DNA from: Actinomycetospora chiangmaiensis DSM 45062
Lineage (GTDB): Bacteria > Actinomycetota > Actinomycetes > Mycobacteriales > Pseudonocardiaceae
Direction of reading: 5' to 3'
NCBI RefSeq assembly: GCF_000379625.1
Contig: NZ_KB903226.1
Coordinates: forward strand, 167 to 64,166
DNA length: 64,000 bases
This document shows, piece after piece, positions 63,273-64,000 of this stretch. The translations under genes were made by a program, and so were the position numbers. Under the pieces are notes generated by a model, which searched no databases, was not told the origin of the DNA, and worked only from the letters and a program-made list of their open reading frames with translations. How positions within the stretch are numbered: position 1 is the first letter of the stretch; each line of letters opens with the position of its first letter.

Positions 63273-64000
63273 GTGAATGTTGGCGGAAGGTCCGGGCCGA
63301 GAAGAACGGAACGCCCACCATGGTTCGCGGCGGGAAACGACGTCGCCGCGAATGCGGCCATACGAGGTTGGGTCGTCGCCCGGGGACGGGTGTCGGGGCT
63401 GCTGCTCGCGCTGCGGGAGGCCGAGCGCGAGCAGCACACGACGCTTCCCACTCCGTTGGCCGGCGGTGCGGCGCTGCGCGCGTGGGCCGCCGCGTGCTCG
63501 GTGGCCGACAACGCCCGGGCCAACGCGAAGGCCTCGGCCGCACTCGAGCTCGTCGGCCAGGCCGCCCGTCTGCTCGGGACCGCACTGTGCCGACTGCGCG
63601 CCACCGGAGCCGGTGACCTCATCACGGAGGTACTCGAACAGGAAGCCGTCGTTCACGACTGCACCGCGGAGCGGCTCGTCGCGGAACTCGCCCGCGCCCA
63701 CGGTGTCCTCTCCGCCCCTGACCACCTCTCGGCCGCGCTCATCTGGCAGGCCGTCGAAGACTCGAACCACGACGCCGACCAGGAGCCCACAGTGCCCGTC
63801 ATCGAGCCCGACCTCAGCCTCACCCCGGTCCTCGAGCAGTTGTGGGCGCGGGGGGAGGCGGTGCTGGTCGAGGCCGACACCGGACGGGAGGTGCGTGGGG
63901 TCGACCTGGCGGAGTCGGTCACCGCGCAAGCCTGTGGCTGGCGGGAGGCGTTCCCGGGCGGGGCCACGGTCGGGATCAGCGGGCCCAACAGCGCGGTGTG
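63273..64000 (+). CDS. partial gene; acyl-CoA-synthetase-like start near its 3' end
   Basis: The frame is open from GTG 63273 (GGGGGACC upstream) to the window edge, about 242 codons. Codons up to 63791 encode an Ala/Leu-rich helical segment (LRAWAAACSVADNARANAKASAALELVGQAARLLG) of unknown family. From GTG 63792 the sequence reads PVIEPDLSLTPVLEQLWARGEAVLVEADTG and GWREAFPGGATVGISGPNSAVW. This resembles the first strands of AMP-dependent (acyl-CoA) synthetases. It may be one fusion protein or two genes with the second starting at 63792. Confidence 0.45.
   Translation, partial: MNVGGRSGPRRTERPPWFAAGNDVAANAAIRGWVVARGRVSGLLLALREAEREQHTTLPTPLAGGAALRAWAAACSVADNARANAKASAALELVGQAARLLGTALCRLRATGAGDLITEVLEQEAVVHDCTAERLVAELARAHGVLSAPDHLSAALIWQAVEDSNHDADQEPTVPVIEPDLSLTPVLEQLWARGEAVLVEADTGREVRGVDLAESVTAQACGWREAFPGGATVGISGPNSAV

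Overview
The window is very GC-rich DNA with GTG/TTG starts, strong GGAGG ribosome sites, many ATGA/GTGA gene overlaps and many MarR, TetR, PadR, XRE and LuxR regulators. This points to an actinomycete. Families such as Methyltransf_19, DICT-domain sensors, F420-dependent oxidoreductases and GAF/SpoIIE phosphatases suggest a Pseudonocardiaceae-like soil organism, but that placement is inference. No rRNA, tRNA, insertion sequence, phage or CRISPR array was recognised.

Layout. 1-5.2 kb holds envelope and transport genes: a VIT-family tail, a CorA-type channel, a KimA-like permease and a DedA protein. 5.3-10.3 kb is a coherent module: a MacB/LolD-type ATPase, a large FtsX-type permease, a BlaI/MecI repressor and an M56 metalloprotease. 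Three matching BlaI-type palindromes lie in front of the transporter and of the repressor. 10.4-18.5 kb carries a methyltransferase, an asymmetric SMR pair coupled to a TetR gene, a beta-propeller lipoprotein, a hydrolase, an aromatic-ring flavin hydroxylase, an XRE/MmyB regulator with an apparent internal micro-inversion, and a RidA protein.

18.7-24.5 kb mixes intact genes with broken ones: a frameshifted Tat cupin, a doubly frameshifted GAF-ANTAR regulator, a metallo-beta-lactamase-fold relic and a possible SnoaL relic. 24.5-36 kb encodes an exported phosphodiesterase/phosphatase, a substrate-binding-like protein, two MGDG-synthase-like glycosyltransferases, glutathione-independent formaldehyde dehydrogenase (fdhA), a Tat polysaccharide deacetylase and several oxidoreductases. 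36-42 kb is again decayed: a truncated LuxR regulator, an FAD-oxidase stub and a prolyl aminopeptidase pseudogene that has lost its nucleophile. Beside them sits a polysaccharide-lyase-fold protein.

42-50 kb is a run of small catabolic or redox genes, several with a regulator and a visible operator palindrome. 50.6-64 kb contains a lipoprotein, a 47-residue Cys/His-rich micro-protein, a DICT sensor with a degenerate GGDEF-like region, a PadR-flavin monooxygenase operon, a signalling cluster (stand-alone receiver, GAF-SpoIIE phosphatase, large LuxR ATPase), a TIGR01777 epimerase, a SnoaL-like protein, and a partial gene leaving the window whose end resembles an acyl-CoA synthetase start.

The best candidates for something notable are the BlaI/M56-controlled ABC exporter, the SMR pair in which one partner lacks the essential Glu, the 38-bp micro-inversion in the XRE regulator, the Cys/His-rich micro-protein at 51.4 kb, and the twin-operator promoter of the ABM gene at 45.0 kb.
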